Source: an uncultured Ruminococcus sp. (lineage in GTDB: Bacteria; Bacillota; Clostridia; Oscillospirales; Ruminococcaceae). From it: a DNA stretch of 9,765 nt. The notes under the pieces are model-generated. The model worked only from the letters and a program-made list of their open reading frames with translations. It was not told where the DNA came from and did not search any database. The translations under genes were made by a program, and so were the position numbers. Below, one piece after another: positions 6,694 to 9,765 of the stretch (within the stretch, counting starts at the first letter, position 1; each line of letters opens with the position of its first letter). The stretch is taken from assembly GCA_937926145.1 (NCBI GenBank), contig CALANW010000120.1:1-9765 (forward strand), given 5' to 3'.

Positions 6694-7218
6694 TTATTCG
6701 CCCTCGTAGGTAACTATCGAACGGACGTCGTATTTTTGGAGCTTTTCCCTGCCCTTTAAGTCTGTAAGCTCGATAAGGCAGACTATTCTTACGACCTCTG
6801 CGCCGAGCTGTTCAACAAGCTTTGCCGCCGCTTCAAGAGTTCCGCCCGTTGCGATAAGATCATCGATGATAACGACTTTATCACCTTTTTTCAGTGAGTC
6901 GGTGTGGATCTCGACCTCGGCTTTTCCGTATTCGAGTTCATACTCTTCGGAAACCGTCGCTCTTGGGAGCTTGCCCTTTTTACGAACGGGAACAAAGCTC
7001 TTTTTCTTCGCATAAGCAACGGGTGCGCCGAACAGAAAGCCTCTCGCTTCAAGTCCGAGGACAGCGTCAAACTCAATATCGTCAAGCTGTTTCAGCATTT
7101 CATCTACAGCCGCCGAGAAGCCCTCTCCGCTCTGCAAAAGTGACGTTACATCGCGGAAAATTATTCCTTTTGCAGGGAAATCGGGGATATTCGTTATATA
7201 TTTTTTAAGTTCTTCCAA
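6694..7218 (-). CDS. apt: Adenine phosphoribosyltransferase
   Basis: A 174-residue cytoplasmic enzyme that joins adenine to PRPP to give AMP and pyrophosphate in purine salvage. The N-terminal IPDFPAKGIIFRDVT motif (11-25) and LGLEARGFLFGAPVA (54-68) are diagnostic of Apt. The PRPP loop VVIIDDLIATGGT is at 115-127 with the acidic pair D119-D120. Length is normal. The start codon is TTG (7216-7218), supported by GGAGGG at 7225-7230 with 6-base spacing; no in-frame ATG fits. A TTG start may lower translation. It follows the purine permease by 18 bases in the same operon, so imported adenine would be trapped as AMP. Confidence 0.97.
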   Translation of the reverse strand: MEELKKYITNIPDFPAKGIIFRDVTSLLQSGEGFSAAVDEMLKQLDDIEFDAVLGLEARGFLFGAPVAYAKKKSFVPVRKKGKLPRATVSEEYELEYGKAEVEIHTDSLKKGDKVVIIDDLIATGGTLEAAAKLVEQLGAEVVRIVCLIELTDLKGREKLQKYDVRSIVTYEGE

Positions 7219-7236
7219 TTCAGACCCTCCCGTACA

Positions 7237-8595
7237 TTAAAGGAATACATATTTCAGCACGAACAATACCGCAAGCACATACATAAGCGGATTTATCTGC
7301 TTTGCTTTGCCGCAGACGAGGTTGATAACAACATAAGAGATGATGCCGATCGCGATACCCTCGGAAATGCTATAGAAAAGCGGCATTGCGAGGATACAGA
7401 GGTATGCGGGGATAGCCGTTGTGAAGTTGGTTTCGTCCATTTTAAGCTCCGTAATTGTGGAGAACATAAGGAATCCTACAATGATAAGTGCAGGAGCGGT
7501 AGCAAAGGACGGGATAGCGATAAAAATAGGTGCGAGGAACATTGAAAGCAGGAAAAGCACCGAAGTTGTGAGCGCTGTAAGACCCGTTCTGCCGCCTGCC
7601 GCAACGCCTGCCGAAGATTCTACGAAAGTTGTAGTTGTGGAAGTACCGAGAACTGCGCCTGCCGATGTTGCAACTGCGTCAGCCATAAGCGCAGGCTTTA
7701 TTGCAGGAAGTTTGCCGTCCTTGTCGAGCATATTTGCCTTTGTGCTTACGCCGATTATCGTTCCGAGTGTATCGAAAAGGTCAACGAAGAGGAACGAGAA
7801 TACAACTGCGATGAAGTTGAAGATACCTACCGAGCTGAAATCAACATTGAAGCACTGTCCGAATGTTTCACCGAGCTTGGAGAAATCGGTCATTGCGAAT
7901 GTAGGGAACAGTGAGAAATAGCTTACACCGTCGGGAACGTAAATACCGATAAGCTGGCATATCATTCCGAGTATCCAAGTTCCGAAAACGCCGATAAGTA
8001 TTGAACCCTTGACTTTTTTGATATAAAGCACAGCTGTTATCATCAGACCAATAACGGAAAGCAGTGCGCATATACCCGAAGTCGTGAAGTTTTCACGGAA
8101 ATCAACGAGCGATACGAGTGTTGCCGAATCCACGGCAAGTCCTGCATTCTGCAAGCCGATGAATGCGATAAAAAGACCTATTCCGACCGATACCGCGCGT
8201 TTCAACTGCAAAGGAATACAGTTGAAAATGCTCTCACGGACTTTCGTAAGCGAAAGCACGATGAAGATAACGCCCTCGATAAATACCGCGAGCAATGCGA
8301 CCTGCCACGGATAACCCATGATTCCGCAGACCGTGTATGCGAAGTAGGCGTTAAGACCCATTCCTGCCGAAAGCGCAAACGGAAGATTAGCCGCGAACGC
8401 CATAATGAGCGTTCCGAGGAAAGACGCAAGGCAGGTCGCAAGCAATACAGCCGTGCTGTCCATTCCTGCCGCAGACAGAATGTTCGGGTTGACCGCAAGG
8501 ATATACGCCATTGTTACAAAGGTCGTAATACCTGCCGCGATCTCTGTTTTGACCGTGGTGTTGTTTTCTTTTAGTTTGAAAAGTTTTTCAAACAT
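7237..8595 (-). CDS. Adenine/guanine/hypoxanthine permease (AzgA-type NCS2)
   Basis: A 452-residue inner-membrane transporter that should import purine bases, probably with protons. AzgA/PbuG-type marks are present: MAYILAVNPNILSAAGMD (29-46), SAGMGLNAYFAYTV (76-89), and GTSTTTTFVESSAG (317-330) with GGRTGLTA (334-341). There are about 12 to 14 hydrophobic segments. The start is set at the ATG at 8593-8595, because AAGGAG (8604-8609) lies 8 bases upstream. An in-frame GTG at 8602-8604 overlaps that site and is unlikely to be used. Pairing with apt in one operon supports adenine among the substrates; other bases cannot be excluded. It is transcribed from the promoter at 8658-8687. Confidence 0.93.
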   Translation of the reverse strand: MFEKLFKLKENNTTVKTEIAAGITTFVTMAYILAVNPNILSAAGMDSTAVLLATCLASFLGTLIMAFAANLPFALSAGMGLNAYFAYTVCGIMGYPWQVALLAVFIEGVIFIVLSLTKVRESIFNCIPLQLKRAVSVGIGLFIAFIGLQNAGLAVDSATLVSLVDFRENFTTSGICALLSVIGLMITAVLYIKKVKGSILIGVFGTWILGMICQLIGIYVPDGVSYFSLFPTFAMTDFSKLGETFGQCFNVDFSSVGIFNFIAVVFSFLFVDLFDTLGTIIGVSTKANMLDKDGKLPAIKPALMADAVATSAGAVLGTSTTTTFVESSAGVAAGGRTGLTALTTSVLFLLSMFLAPIFIAIPSFATAPALIIVGFLMFSTITELKMDETNFTTAIPAYLCILAMPLFYSISEGIAIGIISYVVINLVCGKAKQINPLMYVLAVLFVLKYVFL

Positions 8596-8615
8596 TGTTT
8601 TCACTCCTTATTTTT

Positions 8616-8644
8616 CGGCAGAAATTCTCCCTCAAATTTTGCCG
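8616..8644 (-). promoter_or_regulatory. 5' leader stem-loop of the permease mRNA
   Basis: On the - strand, CGGCA followed by AAATT pairs with AATTT-C-TGCCG with one bulged base around a short purine-rich loop (GAGGGAG region). It lies just downstream of the predicted transcription start (near 8651) and 7 bases before the AAGGAG ribosome binding site. It is followed by A-rich sequence, so it is not a terminator. It may stabilise the 5' end or influence ribosome access. No purine riboswitch core was recognised in this leader of about 55 bases. Confidence 0.45.
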
Positions 8645-8647
8645 TTC

Positions 8648-8671
8648 TTATGATATAATTATACATCATAA
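8648..8671. promoter_or_regulatory. Dyad over the permease -10 box
   Basis: TTATGAT at 8648-8654 and ATCATAA at 8665-8671 are perfect 7-base inverted repeats flanking ten bases that contain the -10 hexamer, plus the internal palindrome ATAATTAT. This is where a repressor would block the promoter. AT-rich symmetry also arises by chance, and no known purine repressor box was recognised. Confidence 0.45.
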
Positions 8672-8687
8672 TCACGCCGTTAGTCAA
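8658..8687 (-). promoter_or_regulatory. Promoter of the purine permease-apt operon
   Basis: Reading the - strand, TTGACT (8687-8682) and TATAAT (8663-8658) are 18 bases apart. Transcription should start near 8651, leaving a leader of about 55 bases before the permease ATG at 8595. Confidence 0.8.
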
Positions 8688-8728
8688 CAAAATAGCTCAC
8701 GCTTCGGCATAATGCGGAAAAAGTTCAT

Positions 8729-8783
8729 CATTGCTTTAAACAATGCTCACAAACGCTGCTTTAACGCAGTGCTTTAATGCACT
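8729..8783. repeat. Three consecutive mini-hairpins around a TTTAA core
   Basis: Three small hairpins follow each other. CATTG-CTTTAAA-CAATG is at 8729-8745. CGCTGC-TTTAAC-GCAGTG is at 8754-8771, with one G-T wobble. AGTGC-TTTAAT-GCACT is at 8768-8783; it shares four bases with the second. The stems differ in sequence but each keeps self-complementarity, while the loop keeps TTTAA. They fill part of the interval between the divergent promoters at 8658-8687 and 8785-8813. They could be operator sites or a small structured element. Nothing else was recognised between 8688 and 8728. Confidence 0.6.
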
Positions 8784-8784
8784 A

Positions 8785-8813
8785 TTGACAGAACTCAAAA
8801 AAAGGTATAAAAT
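8785..8813 (+). promoter_or_regulatory. Promoter of the YczE-like gene
   Basis: TTGACA at 8785-8790 and TAAAAT at 8808-8813 are 17 bases apart, with the -10 overlapping TATAAA at 8806-8811. The predicted start near 8820 leaves a leader of about 113 bases before the ATG at 8933, and this leader contains the short ORF at 8822. Confidence 0.75.
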
Positions 8814-8821
8814 TAAAATAT

Positions 8822-8923
8822 ATGGAGGTTAAGTTCAGAAAATGGGTGAACCAAATTGCCAAGGACTACACCATAAAAGGGTGGGTAATGGACGATAAAA
8901 AAAATATAAATGTAAAGAAATAA
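8822..8923 (+). pseudogene. 33-codon ORF, possible acylphosphatase fragment
   Basis: The 33-residue product has the order FRKWVNQIAKD-YTIKGWV-MDD and then NINV. This resembles the acylphosphatase segment in which FR is followed by a helix with IA, then G-L/I-x-GWV-x-N and a DG-x-V strand. The preceding phosphate-binding loop (G-x-VQGV) and the C-terminal half are missing. The upstream frame is open only to a TGA at 8786 and does not encode them. No ribosome binding site precedes the ATG, which would be almost leaderless from the promoter at 8785. The TAA stop runs into the AAGGAAG site of the next gene. It may be a degraded remnant, a leader peptide, or a chance match. Confidence 0.4.
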
Positions 8924-8932
8924 GGAAGAAAA

Positions 8933-9640
8933 ATGAGCAAAAAAGAATTAATTAAAAGGTATATCGTTTTTATTTTGGGGCTGTTCTTTTCGGGAATAGG
9001 CGTTGCATTCACAAAGCACGGCGACTTGGGCGTTTCCCCCATATCATCGGTCGCAAATGTTATGAGCCTTAAATTTTCGGCTTTGAGTCTCGGAAACTGG
9101 CTCATTATCTGGAACTGCGTACTTATTGCGGCGCAGGTCATTATTTTGCGCAAAGATTTCAAGCTTTATCAGTTTTTGCAGATACCGCTGTCGTTTCTGT
9201 TCGGCTGGTTCACTGATATCGGTATGAAGATAGTTTCGTTCATACCGGTAAATAACTACCAGACAAAACTGCTTATGATCGTTATAGGCACTGTTATCCT
9301 TGCATTCGGTATCTCGCTTACAGTTATTGCGAACGTTATAATGAACTCGGGCGAAGCTTTGGTAAAGGCAGTTTCGGACAAGACGCACTTTGAATTTGGT
9401 TATGTTAAGATCGCTCTTGACGTTTTTTACGTTATTATGGCGGTAATTATTTCGCTCATATTCTTTGACGGAAAGATAGTCGGAACAAGAGAGGGAACGG
9501 TCATCTCTGCGCTCTGCACGGGTCTTGTCATAAAGTTTATAACAAAGCTTATCCGTCCGTTCGTTACGAAAATACTTGAGGACAGGAGCGCCGACAATGA
9601 GCAAATACGAACCGCTGTGGAAATGGATAACTGCGAATAA
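8933..9640 (+). CDS. YczE/YitT-like integral membrane protein
   Basis: A 235-residue polytopic membrane protein with about five or six helices (roughly 10-28, 52-73, 80-103, 112-135, 160-180 and possibly 191-208). Motifs typical of the YczE/YyaS-like group are visible: GVAFTKHGDLGVSPISSV near 23-40, a central NSGEALVKAVS near 137-147, and GTREGTVISALCTG near 184-197, which resembles the conserved GxGTxxSAxxxG segment. The biochemical role of the family is not established; transport is assumed. The start is supported by AAGGAAG at 8922-8928. It has its own promoter and a small gene overlapping its end by 44 bases. Its tail after about residue 212 is charged and soluble. Confidence 0.85.
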   Translation: MSKKELIKRYIVFILGLFFSGIGVAFTKHGDLGVSPISSVANVMSLKFSALSLGNWLIIWNCVLIAAQVIILRKDFKLYQFLQIPLSFLFGWFTDIGMKIVSFIPVNNYQTKLLMIVIGTVILAFGISLTVIANVIMNSGEALVKAVSDKTHFEFGYVKIALDVFYVIMAVIISLIFFDGKIVGTREGTVISALCTGLVIKFITKLIRPFVTKILEDRSADNEQIRTAVEMDNCE

Positions 9641-9765
9641 ATACGATGATTTCACTCTGACCTTAGCCGAGATAGAAAGCATTACGGGTCTGCCGATAGA
9701 CCACTCATTTCTTATACTAATTTTTAAACTGAAAGTGTACAAAAAATCAAGCAAAAGCTCGAATA
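9597..9765 (+). CDS. Small hypothetical protein, runs off the window
   Basis: An open frame of 56 codons from the ATG at 9597 to the window end, with AGGAG at 9584-9588 and 8-base spacing. It overlaps the last 44 bases of the YczE-like gene in another frame. The start MSKYEPLWKWI, then FTLTLAEIESITGLPIDHSFL, matches my memory of a small Firmicute protein family with an S-x-Y-x-PLW opening and a G-x-P-x-DHSFL motif; its function is unknown. After DHSFL the sequence turns to ILIFKLKVYKKSSKSSN, which does not look like the usual continuation, so the C-terminal part may be altered. The 3' end is not in the window. Confidence 0.6.
   Translation, partial: MSKYEPLWKWITANKYDDFTLTLAEIESITGLPIDHSFLILIFKLKVYKKSSKSSN

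Noticed and set aside
8596..8660. Purine riboswitch before the permease
   Set aside because: Expected for such genes, but the leader is only about 55 bases and the three-way-junction core was not found; only a simple stem-loop is present.
8842..8898. 18-codon ORF after GGAGG at 8824-8828
   Set aside because: Spacing of 13 bases is too long, the peptide has no recognisable features, and the overlapping 33-codon frame explains the stretch as well or better.
9044..9754. 236-codon open frame on the - strand
   Set aside because: It lies antisense to the well-supported YczE-like gene, has a low-complexity basic composition and no recognisable motif.

Overview
The window looks like the chromosome of a low-to-mid GC Gram-positive bacterium, most likely a Clostridia/Ruminococcus-type gut Firmicute. 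This is inferred from near-consensus TTGACA/TATAAT promoters, strong GGAGG-type ribosome binding sites, a TTG start with a strong Shine-Dalgarno, and the gene families present. No rRNA, tRNA, CRISPR array or transposase gene was seen. All positions and motif counts were read by hand; no search or folding program was run.

Left half (1-5142, + strand): a self-contained signalling and transport module. A near-perfect promoter drives an OmpR-type response regulator and an overlapping histidine kinase with almost no extracytoplasmic part. An intrinsic terminator follows. A second unit then encodes an ABC ATPase and an 874-residue FtsX/MacB-type permease with two large ectodomains. A 16-bp hairpin with a T7 tract sits directly before the ATPase ribosome binding site and looks like a leader attenuator. 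The layout resembles peptide-sensing or peptide-resistance modules, but the kinase and permease topologies do not match the classical BceRS-BceAB pattern. No bacteriocin gene lies alongside.

Middle (5143-6693): a roughly 120-bp foldback element with 20-bp terminal inverted repeats abuts the FtsX stop codon on one side and the -35 box of the next promoter on the other. That promoter serves a carbon-nitrogen hydrolase of the nitrilase superfamily. It is followed by an AT-rich orphan gene encoding an acidic 153-residue protein, then by a bidirectional terminator.

Right half (6694-9765): a purine salvage operon on the - strand, with an AzgA-type adenine/guanine/hypoxanthine permease followed by adenine phosphoribosyltransferase (apt, TTG start). 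The permease imports bases and Apt converts adenine to AMP with PRPP. The operon promoter carries a dyad over its -10. Divergent to it is a + strand unit: a 33-codon ORF resembling a fragment of acylphosphatase, a YczE/YitT-like membrane protein, and an overlapping small gene that runs off the window. About 100 bp between the two divergent promoters hold three consecutive small hairpins with different stems around a common TTTAA core, possibly shared regulatory sites.

Most genes belong to familiar families. The least explained parts are non-coding: the leader hairpin at 1791-1832, the foldback element at 5143-5264 and the hairpin cluster at 8729-8783. The small remnants and orphan genes are also unexplained.
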